Assembly (NCBI GenBank): GCA_963277665.1 | Contig: OY728153.1 | Coordinates: forward strand, 274,758,250 to 274,822,249 | Reading direction: 5' to 3' | DNA from: Viscum album | Taxonomy: Eukaryota; Streptophyta; Magnoliopsida; Santalales; Viscaceae | Length of the DNA: 64,000 nt | In this document: positions 38,110 to 48,216 of the stretch, piece by piece | How the letters are laid out: each line of letters begins with the position of its first letter | Numbering within the stretch: position 1 is the stretch's first letter | Made by a program: the position numbers and the translations under genes | The notes under the pieces: model-generated | Seen by the model: the letters and a program-made list of their open reading frames with translations, nothing else | The model's database searches: none | What the model was told of the DNA's origin: nothing

Positions 38110-39330
38110 CCATTAAATGTTCTTCTCAAATAACTCAGGCCATTAAGTGAAAACATTTTCCTCTCACTCCCAAGTCTCATCCCAAATCCACCTATAACAC
38201 CATATAATATAGACAAGTGGTACTGTATTACCTTAAATTCTCACTCTCAACTATGATACACATCGAGCACTCCGTATATGATGTGTCAGGCTCTAACTCA
38301 ACATCTTCATAGTCAAGGACATGAGTAGAATTTGGTATGTACCTCTGAAGATGAGACACTTGAAATGCATTATTCATACCTCAATAATGTAATGGAATAT
38401 ATAGATGGAATGATATTATCTCAACCCACTAAATGATTTTGAAGGTTCTAAGATATCATAGTGCTAGATTCCCTTGATTCCTCAAATTTTAGTTGCCCAA
38501 CCAAGGCATCAATTTCAAGAAAAATATTTCACAAAAAAACTCTAGCAGTCTCCTCCGATGACCGACATTAGATATTTTTCTAGTCTGACCTATGATTATC
38601 CACTTAAAAATAATATTCACTCTCTCTGAGGTCTCATGTATAGTGTTGGGCCCCACAAACAGTACTTCACCAACCTAATTCCAAAAAAAGAGGTGAACGA
38701 CATGGCCTCCCATAAAGAGACTCATAAGATTCCATTTGAATTGAAGCCTGATTAATATTATTGTATGATAACTCAACTATGTCTGGGTGATCATACCAAG
38801 ATTCAAACAATTATAGTAAGAAAGCTTGATATATTTCCTCTAGCATGTGAAACATATTCTCTGAGTGTGTTAGTCTAGTGATGGTGAATTGTACACAATC
38901 TCAATTGATTCCCTATATCCTTCAAAATTCCCTTCCAAAATCATTATGTAAAATTTTTGTCTATGTTAGATATTATTCTCAAGAGAAATTAATTAAATCA
39001 TAAAATCTCATATTAAAACAACTTTCCTAACATGTATATTGAGTTATTCTCATGGATTGGTAAGAAATGAGAGACTTTAATTAACCAAATTGAAGATCTC
39101 CCAAATAGTGTCATGGATCCTAGGGGTACTATATAAACACATTATAAATTCCATCATTATGTCCTCCCAATTCCACATGGGCATGATAATTGGTTAGGGA
39201 AAACCACATAGATGTTTGTGCTCATACTTTATCCGCTGGTAGGTAAGGCATAAGGATACAAATCCAACAATGACCCTCTTTATCCCTTTCCACCATAATT
39301 TCCACATGAAGTCATAATACATCTTTATTT
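38110..39330 (-). pseudogene. int: Element E: integrase relic
   Basis: The minus strand, read from the right, has the zinc-binding region at 39150-39320 (MYYDFMWKLWWKGIKR, then a CLTY remnant), the core near 38690-38790 (SYNNINQASIQMESYESLYGRPCRS), and the C-terminal domain at 38280-38480 (FKII, HLQRYIPNSTHVLDYEDVELEPDTSY). The order and the last motif identify a chromovirus integrase. Frames change repeatedly and stops are common. Confidence 0.8.
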
Positions 39331-39669
39331 CCACTGGATGTACCACCCACTTAGAGGTATATAAGTCTCTCTACATATATTACCTGATGGAATTATATAA
39401 TATAACTCTCTTATATACAATAATCACATCGTTGTTCTCTAGTAACTACGTAGTTATCAGATCACCACTAGTTAGTTATTCTTGTATGATAGTGCACTCA
39501 TGGTTTGTCTTCCGTCTAGACTTTATCTAGTATACTAAAGAATATGTTACCACTAATGGATTACAAATCATCAATTTGTAATCCTAGGAAGCATGCATCC
39601 TCTAATATTCCAACAAGATCATCTTGTGTTGTTATTCCTCTAAATTTTGTTCAATAATATCCAAATCTA

Positions 39670-40060
39670 CCTATTTCTTATAGATAATATCATTTGAAAT
39701 GGATTTTCTTTTCCTTGATGTATATTCCATCTCAAAGTATAATTTCTGAAGGTATTATTCCCAGTTCATTTTCCTCAAATTGAGGTCCATTTTTGTGAAT
39801 ATATAACAAAGGATATTATCGTTCGTGTAGACAAAAAACCTCTAACCAAAGAGATAGTGTCTCCATAACATAAAAGTGTGAACCACAACCACCATCTATA
39901 AGCCATGGGTATTATATTTCTTTTCATGGGTATGCAACTAATATGACCGATAAGCTACTACCTACTCCCTCTATATTCATAAATCTTCCAAACCAATACA
40001 TGTTCCACTGTAGTAGATAGCATATCATATCTGTGTCTAAGAAAGTGTTAACAATGGAGC
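39670..40060 (-). pseudogene. rnh: Element E: RNase H relic
   Basis: After frame adjustment the minus strand shows a degenerate YLYG-like segment, then CYIFTKMDLNLRKMNW and EMEYTSRKRKSISNDI. These align in order with the RNase H C-terminal half of gypsy elements ('YIFTQ..LN.R...W', then the segment ending near 'DALSRK'). It is heavily mutated. Confidence 0.6.
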
Positions 40061-40099
40061 CATATCTAACCTCATCTTCACCTCACAAAAATATTATTT

Positions 40100-40990
40100 A
40101 CACTAGTATAACCCCTGTAACTTTACTAACTTCTTCATTTATTTAATCATGTCTAACGATAACCAAATAAGTCCTTGATAAAACATCAGTAGTATCATGT
40201 TAAACCCATAAATATTTTGATCTCAAATAAATTGGAAGGACATTTCCAACACATCACTTCCTAAAATTTATATAGGTCCATGGATATACCTATCTCAAGG
40301 GCCACATGCCCCATGAAATTTATCACCTGAATCCAAAATTTACACATCGATAACTTGGCATAAATTCATTTTGATAAAATTTTAATCAGTACATTCTTGA
40401 TAGTTCTAGCATGTTTTTATGGGGTTTGAAATTAAATGATTATTCCATAAATGTAAACCATTATGAATGAGTCATGATATGGGTAGAATATCCTTTATAT
40501 AATATCCATTAACGTTTTTGGTGAATTCATTAGTCCAAAAATCATCACCAAGTACCCATATAACCCATCCCTTCTCCAAAACATTACCTTCCAGATGTCC
40601 ACTCCTCAAACCTACAACTGCTGGTAGGCCAACTAAAGATCAATATTAGAGATCCACTAGGATCCCCATAACTAATTGAAGAGATCATCAATCCTTGGAA
40701 AAGTATATTTATTATTCAACATCACCTGATTCAGCTTTTGGTAATCTACATATAGTCGAAGACTAACATCTTATTTCATAGAAAAAAAAATTTGTGCACC
40801 CCAAGGTGAATTACTTGGTCTAATAAATACCTTCTACTTCAAATCCTCAAGATACACCTTAGTCTCATTCAGCTCAAATGACTCCATATAATTAGGGGGT
40901 TTCAAAATTGGTTACACACCTAGTATGATAACTATCTAAAATTAAACCCCCATATAAGGGGGAAGTCCTATAAAATCTTTTAGAAATACA
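40100..40990 (-). pseudogene. rt: Element E: reverse transcriptase relic and linker
   Basis: The minus strand at 40700-40890 reads MESFELNETKVYLEDLK, then IRPSNSPWGAQIFFSMK, then LRLYVDYQKLNQV. This is the RT N-terminal region ('S.WGAPV.F.KK', 'R.C.DYR.LN'). Upstream at 40960-41060, DVFLKDFIGLPPYMG is the protease-RT linker. The catalytic-motif region at 40400-40600 is too decayed for me to read. Confidence 0.75.
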
Positions 40991-41128
40991 TCATGATAGA
41001 GATCAATGAATAGAGTAAAATATGAGGGGTCTACACTAATAATACTGAAAGTGCTACGCCTGAAATCATTACCATGATCATCCTAATCGGACTCAACTCG
41101 AGACCAACTTTTCCTGCTCCCAGTTCCC

Positions 41129-42035
41129 TATAATGACTCGACCCACTGGGGGCCACCTGTCTAGTGAGAGGTCAAACTTCCACTACCCCAATATCACCTC
41201 TAAAAGGGAAGTTCTTAGTGAAAATGCCTAGTAGGAATATCACACACATGAGAGGCCTTATCCTATGATACCCAAACAAACACACCCGTATCCATCTCCA
41301 TGAAATAGTGTAGATATAATAATAAAATAGATTTAAAATGAATGCATACATCTATCTCACATCAGATTATGAAAAAAGTTCTAGAAACCAAAAAGGGTGA
41401 AATAAAATACCATAAAAACTATAAAATATTATAAACTTATCATAAGGAGGGGACTACTATAAAATGCATGACTAGTAAACTCGTCATTTTTTCATGCCCC
41501 TAAATATGCTCCACCCACTCCTATTCCCATAGGAACTGTGATAGAATACCTATAGTTTGATTAAGACACAAAATGTGTTGGGAAAGCTCATGTATGGGTG
41601 AGTATAAAAATACCCAGTAGGAACCCAAAAACCGAAAACAAAAGGAAGTGACTAATAGATTTCTGTTAACTCGACCAAAATCTAGAGGAGAATAAAACAT
41701 AGAGATATAAAACCAAAGGGACGGAGAAAACTCCATCCTCAGTACTCCTCAGATATACAAGACTAGTCATCTCATCACCCCCTAATATGTTAAGTAATAT
41801 AACACATACCCAAATGTATCCCAATATATCCTAGATATACTCAAAAATAACTCCAAGTCTCATGGTACTCATCCACAAATCAATCCACATGAACTAAATC
41901 AAGGATCCATCATATCTTTCATCTAGGAGAAATCAATACTTGAGCCTAGCCATCCCAGTTGGAGTGAAACCAGTATATTTCATACATTGGGCATCTCAAA
42001 GATGATGTCACATCCCCACCATCCTAGATGGAACT
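41129..42035 (-). mobile_element. Element F: left (3') LTR, first part
   Basis: This matches 56678-57570. Shared blocks include CGACCCACTGGGGGCC against CCAACTCACTGAGGCC, ACACACATG.GAGG, TATGAAAAAA.T and AAATGCATG.CT. It is interrupted at 42035 by element G, and the homology to the sister LTR resumes at 51774. Confidence 0.8.
42031..42035. repeat. Target-site duplication of element G, left copy (GAACT)
   Basis: GAACT directly precedes the 5' LTR and is repeated exactly after the 3' LTR at 51774-51778. F's sister LTR (57550-57600) shows the uninterrupted version of this site, with a single copy of the related stretch TAACT. Confidence 0.92.
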
Positions 42036-43393
42036 TGTAACACCCCAAGCTTCCACGGTATGTTTCCCTTCGAATAATGCAATAGTGTGTGTTGTACGCA
42101 ACCTCGAGCTCTAACACACACCACAACTAATTAAACTAGCCGTTGTGAATAGTAATACCTACTTTTTGAAAATTTATAAATTTTATTTATCAAAATGGAC
42201 TTCATTTTTGGATTCGGAATATCGAAATTAGCCTATGTTGAATTTTTGGCATTTTTCTGAGAACTGCTAATTTATTATGAATAGTGAAAAATACTTAAAA
42301 ACAACTTTTTTAATCAAAATAATTTATAGTGATAAATTATACTATTTAGTGGTTTTAAAGTATAATTAGAATATATTTTTACCATTTTATCCAATGGTGG
42401 TCATTATAATTAATTTAACATTGAAAATGGACATAAACAATTGTCAATCTTTTGATATAAATTGTTTCTTAAAAACACGCTATTTGTTGTGACAGTGGGA
42501 ATTAATTATAAAATTAATTAATGCAACTTATATGTTTGGAATTTTGTAAAATAGACATCATTTTTGAATTCAGAATATCAATTATAGCTTAGGGTGAAAT
42601 TTTGGCATTGTTCTGAAAAACTTCAATTTTTGATAAATAGTGAAACCACTAAGTGGTAGTTAAATAACTGATTTTTCGTTTAAATGAAATATTACCACTT
42701 CTGTGATTTGATTTTCAAAAATCCTACATACATGTCTGTCATTAAGAAGTAAAATGTGGTTGAATGAGATTAAAATAATTTTTGGTGAATAGTAACTTTT
42801 AAGTTCTTAATCGCGATTAGAGGTAATTAGTGTAGTTTAAGGTAAAAATAATGTTTTAATAATATGAGATGAGCTTGACACATGTCCTACCCTCATTGGA
42901 TGTGCCATGGACGACCAATACAATCCATGGGTCAACTTGGGGACCCCATGGATCCACTTTAGTTGGAAAATGACATAAATACCTTTTATTTAATGTTAAA
43001 GTAAAAAATGACACAAACATGAAATGTTTTACTAAAACAATTTTTATATGGGGTTATACAAGTCATAGTTTTGACTATAAATAGTAATTGGAAATATAAA
43101 AAGATTTCCTACATCATAGTATTTTTTTTAGAATTTTTAGACATTAAATAAATTAAATTATTTATGACATCATGATGATGCAGCGATGACCTCATTATTT
43201 AACGATTTAAATAAAATGAGAAGATAATGCAAAATACAAGGCTTACACTTGTCCAAAGCCTATTGGATGAGGAGATTTCGAACCCTTATCACCTTAGCCA
43301 CGAATTTTATAACTGTGGAACCTTTAGAATCCGAAAAGCATTGTATAATAATGTAACATTTCAATCTTTCCAAAAGAGCCCCTCCTCTCCTCT

Positions 43394-43400
43394 TATAAAA
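43394..43400 (+). promoter_or_regulatory. TATA box of element G (5' LTR)
   Basis: TATAAAA sits in a C/T-rich context (CCTCTCCTCTTATAAAAGGC) and is conserved in both LTRs. Transcription would be expected to begin about 30 bp downstream, near 43425-43435, inside a C/A-rich segment typical of plant start sites. The start position is inferred. Confidence 0.7.
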
Positions 43401-43743
43401 GGCCCCCACCTCTACCACCTTATTCACACTTTCAAGCCTTTTGGTTCGGCCAACCTCTGCCCAAATACTCTCTCAACTTCTCTCCCTTCATCCTAGAAGC
43501 TTTACTTTAGTCAGAAAGCCATCCTAAGGAGTCCTTTTGATCAAATCAAAAGGAAGAACCCGAAGAAGAGGTAACATTTTCATCACCCTCTTTCAAGTTT
43601 CTTTCTTATTCTACTCCCTCTTTGTTTATTATTTAAATTCTAAAATTATAACTCCAGTATCTTCTATATACTGTGATGTTATTATAAATATGGAACAACC
43701 ATATTCAGTATTCTACCCATCATTTGAATGACATGTCACCATA

Positions 43744-43962
43744 CGTGCGTACGTACGGCTTACCGTCTCCACGTCGTGGTGTAATTGTTATTCAATATAT
43801 TATTATTTAGATGGGTATAATAATGATATGTAATTCATGTAAATAATAAATATAACATGATAATGATTCTGTATATATGATATACTATTAAATTATATAT
43901 TATTTTAATATCAAAATAATGATATTGTCGCTCGTGCGTACGTACGGACTACCGTCTCCACG
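43744..43962 (+). repeat. Pair of 30-bp CG-rich repeats in the G 5' LTR
   Basis: Positions 43744-43773 and 43933-43962 share CGTGCGTACGTACGG, one of two short variants, then TACCGTCTCCACG. They are 189 bp apart and contain the palindrome CGTACGTACG. The same pair occurs in the 3' LTR at 49925 and 50114. The motif stands out from the AT-rich surroundings. Its function is unknown. Confidence 0.8.
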
Positions 43963-44994
43963 AACGCGATGAGATTCATTCTCCGTCATATCCATTCAAG
44001 TATAATTATCATTTGATGATTTAAAAATAATGTTTAAGGACATGATATCATTCTGCATATGAATAAGATACAACCTATCCATGAAAAACACGACTTACGT
44101 AACAAAACATATAAAAGAAAATGAGTAAGTTAACACCCGAAACAACGATAAATCTAAGATATTGTTAACAAAACAATGTTAAAAGATCATATATGATATC
44201 ATATGAATGTATATGATTCTTGTATAATTTAATAACAATTATTTCACCATTATACAGGAGGTTAACCTACCCCAACCAAGGAAAAGTACAAGGTAAGTTT
44301 TTACTTCACAACCTCTTCATTATCCATGGTTGTTTATACATAATTATCTACTGGGACCTCGTTATCATCCACATCCATGTTTCTTAAAAATGTCTTTCAA
44401 AACATTTTTACTATTAAATGGAAAATGTGTGAAAGTCATTTATACCCTTATACATTTTTGAAAGGAATCTTACCGTCGTTTTCCAAACAATGTACTTTTT
44501 GACCTCTTTGACAAATTTAAGGTAAGAATGTTTTTTTTAACTTATACGGTGGGTGCGGCTATTTTCCGCCATTATAACTTTGTCGAAGCTTCCCTAACAA
44601 GCTTATAAGAATATATTCAAAGTAAATGTATTATTTTATAATTATGGGACCTTTAAATGATTTCAAAAAGGAGAGATATTACTCTCAAATAGTTTTGATT
44701 TCATCCATGTCAACATCCTTTGATGGGTTTTAAGTTTAATTGAAATTGATTTATGATAAAAAACTTCCATTGAACATTTTGTGAAATATTTGACTGTGGA
44801 TGTGTTATTTTTATATCATCCATAGTTTATGGAGAAATTTTTGACTTTTCGTATGCTATTTTTAATATGAATATTTATGTTATGTTTAAACCTATTCATA
44901 TGAGGAATGTATTGGACTTAGTATGTGACGGGTGGAGCCCGCTATAGCTCCTCGATGCATCGGTAGGTCTCATTAGACAACTAGACGTGGAATT

Positions 44995-45069
44995 GGCCGA
45001 GGCCCTTTCCCAATTTGATTTATGGTTTTGGCCGAGGCCTTAATCATTTTAGACGTCTTGGCCGAGGCC
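44995..45069 (+). repeat. Three GGCCGAGGCC boxes in the G 5' LTR
   Basis: Exact copies lie at 44995-45004, 45030-45039 and 45060-45069, spaced 35 and 30 bp apart. The last two are preceded by TT. In the 3' LTR the first copy has decayed to GGCTGAGGCC while the other two (51210, 51240) are intact. They could be protein-binding sites or a pairing element in the RNA; neither is shown. Confidence 0.75.
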
Positions 45070-45595
45070 TTGACAAAGTGTTTCAGAATGTCTGGCATTA
45101 TACATTCCCTCATTATGAAAGTGGTTATTGATATTTCACGTGATTATTCGTCTAGTAGAATATCCATGTGAGTAAGTAATGGCATTATTTTATTTTACTT
45201 TTGCCATATTATGCTGAATTTCAAGTTCAATAAGGCTTTTGTTTTAGTTATAAATTGCCTTAAATGCTTATGTTTTCTTATGAAAGTTTCCGCTATATTG
45301 TTATCCTTACAGAGCATTTGAGCTCACCCCTTTCAATGTTTTATTTTTTCCCAGGATGTGAAGAAGTGTATTATGACTGACTTGCAAGAATAGTCAGTGA
45401 GGATATGAGTGTGGACTAGGGAGACCATGTTATTGTAGTTTTCATTTTTATGATGTAATGTAATGTTTATGAATGTATCTAGTGTTTCCAAGGCTACTAA
45501 ACTAATCGGTCTTTCGAGACTTGATCTTTTGTGATCATGCCAATGTTATGAAGTAATGCACCGACTCTGGGTAGTTGGGGTCGGGGCGTTACAGT

Positions 45596-45606
45596 TGGTA
45601 TCAGAG
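45596..45606 (+). promoter_or_regulatory. Primer-binding site of element G (initiator tRNA-Met)
   Basis: TGGTATCAGAG begins two bases after the 5' LTR end and is an exact match over eleven bases to the tRNA-Met complement. The twelfth base is G instead of the usual C. Confidence 0.92.
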
Positions 45607-46094
45607 GAAGTTTAGTACAAACCTTGGAAGCTAGATTTAGATAAACTCTGATTAGAGCACGTAGACCTAAGATGAACTTTGAGGATTAGTATAGAAGAAC
45701 TTCCTAGAATTTTGGTATTGTAGAGATTTTGTGAGTTTTCCGAGCAATACATCCCTGTCTGGATACGAGCAGGTAGAGGCGGCTCTGGCACAGATGTTCC
45801 TAGGGGTAAAACCCGAAAACACCGCTTTGAGCTAGACTCGAACGGGAACTGGTGCACGACAACGGGCCTTGCTGCACTCTTGGTTACGACACTCCCGGGG
45901 GATATGCTTAGGATAACTCTCATTTTCTTTACAAATAATTATGAAGGGTTTATGAGTATATACTTCCTCAAAGGAAACATTTTTATGATTATGGATTATA
46001 TCCATAAATAGTTCGATTTATGTTAAGTGTTTTATAAGTATGGGATTATGTATTTTGATTCATAAACTGATCTGGTTTATGCCATTGTTTAGAA

Positions 46095-47153
46095 ATGGCG
46101 CCTAGTGGAAGAAATGGAAACCATATCAATGCACGCACTCCATGTGGAGATTTCCCTCCTGCTCAAGATAATTATAGTGGGGCTGGTGATGCAACTGGTG
46201 CCGATCAGCTAATCACCATACTGGGACAACTTACTCAGGTTATGAATAATTACCTTACCCGTATGGAGCACCCTGATCCACAATGTGGAGGATCAATGTT
46301 AGATCGATTCATGAGGCAAAATCCACCAACATTCAATGGGAGTACAAATCCCTTAGTATCCGAGCAATGGATAAATTCCCTAGAGAAAATATTTCAGGCT
46401 TTGGGGAGCAGTGAAAGGGAAAAAGTTATCATGGCAGTTTACCGCCTCACTGGAGATGCTGATCAATGGTGGTCATTGATTCAAAACATGAAGGAAGATG
46501 ATAAAGTATCAAATATGGAATGGAGGGAGTTCAAAGATTTGTTTTTAGAAAAATACTTTCCTCGCGACCATCGAGCAGATATGGAAAGGCAATTTCTGAG
46601 TCTGAGACAAAAGGAGGATGAGAATGTCACAAAGTATGAGGCTAACTTTACAAGGTTAGTAAGGTATGCTGGAGATTATATACGTAACCCAAGAAGTAAG
46701 ATTGATCGTTTCTTTGATGGGTTAAAACCATTTCTTCGTCGAGCTTTAGTATCACAATCCTTCTCATCATACGAAGATATTGTCTCGTGTGCTATCAAGA
46801 CAGAAAAGGAATTCTCTAAGTCTTATGACAACAAAGTAAAGCAAGAGAAGAAGATAATGGGGGAACAAGAGACAAATAAAAGGAAAAAGGGAAAGAAGGA
46901 TTTTCCATTATGTGATAATTGTAGGAAGAATCACCCTGGTAATTGTCTAAAAGGAATGGGAGTTTGTTATAAATGTGGAGAAAAGGGTCACCAGGCTCGT
47001 GATTGCAAGGGAAAGAAAGAGGCTATCAAAGTTGAATGCTACAATTGTAGAGAAATGGGTCATTATGCAAATGAATGTCCTAAGCGTCAGGGGAAACTTA
47101 CCTCAGAAAAGCCCAAGGGATCAAGGACAATCTTATGCTGTTACTACAGTTGA
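46095..47153 (+). CDS. gag: Gag polyprotein of element G (352 aa, intact)
   Basis: This is the only long intact gene in the window. Residues about 70-240 form the retrotransposon Gag (capsid) core: NPPTFNG, PLVSEQWINSLEKIF, REKVIMAVYRLTGDADQWW, then REFKDLFLEKYFPRDHR and KYEANFTRLVRYA. A lysine-rich stretch (about 245-272) leads into three zinc knuckles: CDNCRKNHPGNC (273-284, unusual CX2CX3HX3C), CYKCGEKGHQARDC (291-304) and CYNCREMGHYANEC (315-328), both CX2CX4HX4C. It would assemble the particle and bind the element RNA in the cytoplasm. The ATG at 46095 lies about 500 bp after the PBS. The last ~10 residues (ILCCYYS) look like a frameshifted end: the overlapping frame reads QSYAVTTVEAE to 47163, the usual Gag-protease junction. 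No pol follows. Confidence 0.93.
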   Translation: MAPSGRNGNHINARTPCGDFPPAQDNYSGAGDATGADQLITILGQLTQVMNNYLTRMEHPDPQCGGSMLDRFMRQNPPTFNGSTNPLVSEQWINSLEKIFQALGSSEREKVIMAVYRLTGDADQWWSLIQNMKEDDKVSNMEWREFKDLFLEKYFPRDHRADMERQFLSLRQKEDENVTKYEANFTRLVRYAGDYIRNPRSKIDRFFDGLKPFLRRALVSQSFSSYEDIVSCAIKTEKEFSKSYDNKVKQEKKIMGEQETNKRKKGKKDFPLCDNCRKNHPGNCLKGMGVCYKCGEKGHQARDCKGKKEAIKVECYNCREMGHYANECPKRQGKLTSEKPKGSRTILCCYYS

Positions 47154-47162
47154 AGCAGAATA

Positions 47163-47207
47163 ATTAATGTATTGGTGCTTTTGGACTCAAGGATTATATT
47201 CTGGTTA
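47163..47207 (+). pseudogene. Possible relic of a protease active site after G gag
   Basis: A short plus frame reads INVLVLLDSRIIFWL. Its INVLVLLDS part resembles the aspartic protease start (hydrophobic run, then D-S/T-G), with the glycine replaced by arginine; element B has IVNILFYFG at the same distance after its Gag-protease junction. If real, G arose by losing pol from a gag-pol ancestor. The match is short and could be chance. Confidence 0.4.
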
Positions 47208-48202
47208 TAAGAATAATGTGATATATATATATAAGGATAGTACTGCAGTACTTGTTAATTTCAGTAAGGTTTTAATATGATGAAGGTAATTATATTATTA
47301 GTATGTGACAATAAGAGAGACTTTACTTTGTTTGGGGAATCTGATAAATTTATTTTGGAATTTAGAGACCTTTTAGAGAAAGTCTGGACAGAGGTATTTT
47401 GGATAACTATAAAGGTTGGAATGGATTAAGTTGAACTTTGGATAGTATTGTTTAAGGTTAAAACATTTATGAAGATTATTTTTGGAATAGTATAGTACTA
47501 TATTTTTAAGAAAAGGACAACCTACAGGGTGGGGCATAACCTGTCGCGTCGGACAAAGCTGCAGGAATCGAACCCACAACCATAGTGCGACAGGCCTTTA
47601 TTTCCTACCACTAGCCTATAGGAAGTCCCTGGTTATTACAAAATAATTTTACTAATCTAAATGGTATGTGTTAACATTTGGAACCTTATACAATTTGGAT
47701 AAGTATAATATTTTTGGGTTCTATTATCTTTTTGAGTGAAAGGTGAGTTGAAGGTTGAAACTCTAATTGTCAAGCATAAATATATATATACCTATATGTT
47801 ATTCAATGAATAAATTAATTCTTACACTTTATTAAAGGGATATTAAAACAAAAAAAATGTGTTATCCTAATACCTTATGTCTTGTTGAACTAATGATATT
47901 TTAAATCAATATAGATTGAAGGCTTTGAGGCCCTCAATTTGACAGTTGATTGTGATTGATGATCTCAATCACTCCCTACGAATATTTACGTTTTTCCTCC
48001 AATTATATGTCTCTAATTGCCACCAATTTTCTCCTAATCGAGATCATAATTGGGTGGTGACTTTTTCATTTCCCTTTCCCTCTTATTAAGGCTAAATTTT
48101 ATTAATCTTATTTCCGATGTGGGTTCTCCACAAAGGTATTTTCTCTTTTCAACCGTTTATTTTCAAAGAAAAAAATTTCAAATTGCGAGGACGCAATTTA
48201 TT
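47208..48202 (+). other. Element G: non-coding internal region between gag and the polypurine tract
   Basis: About 1 kb of AT-rich sequence with stops in all plus frames. It holds the SINE-like insert and a short TA-repeat at 47221-47232. It lies where several kilobases of pol would be in an autonomous relative, and no RT or integrase motif is visible. Confidence 0.7.
47515..47636 (-). mobile_element. tRNA-derived SINE-like sequence inside element G
   Basis: On the minus strand, TAGGCTAGTGGTAGG (47604-47618) fits an RNA polymerase III A box, and GGGTTCGATTC (47565-47575) is an exact B box. They lie about 28 bp apart, as in tRNA genes. The segment is far more GC-rich than its surroundings, begins GGGACTTCCTATAGGC and ends toward an A-rich stretch (TTAAAAA near 47508). 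It does not fold as a normal tRNA: no acceptor partner is visible. No clear target duplication was found, so the borders are approximate. Confidence 0.55.
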
Positions 48203-48216
48203 GAAGGAGGGGAGAA
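48203..48216 (+). promoter_or_regulatory. Polypurine tract of element G
   Basis: GAAGGAGGGGAGAA, fourteen purines in a row, ends directly at the 3' LTR start (TGTAACACCCC at 48217). Confidence 0.92.

Larger units (their letters stand above)
42036..45593 (+). mobile_element. Element G: 5' LTR
   Basis: This LTR carries a TATA box at 43394-43400, a pair of 30-bp CG-rich repeats at 43744 and 43933, three GGCCGAGGCC boxes (44995-45069), and several plant-like splice donor and acceptor sequences. It has no long open frame with a recognisable domain; the 60-90 codon frames recur in both LTRs as shared sequence. It would act as promoter and leader for the element RNA. Confidence 0.92.

Noticed and set aside
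43744..43962. Two-unit repeat as a CRISPR array
   Set aside because: Only two units 189 bp apart inside a plant LTR. There is no array, no cas gene and the context is eukaryotic.
47563..47637. A tRNA gene on the minus strand
   Set aside because: The B box is perfect and an A box is present, but no acceptor stem or anticodon arm could be paired, and the segment is embedded in a retrotransposon. A SINE-like origin is more likely.
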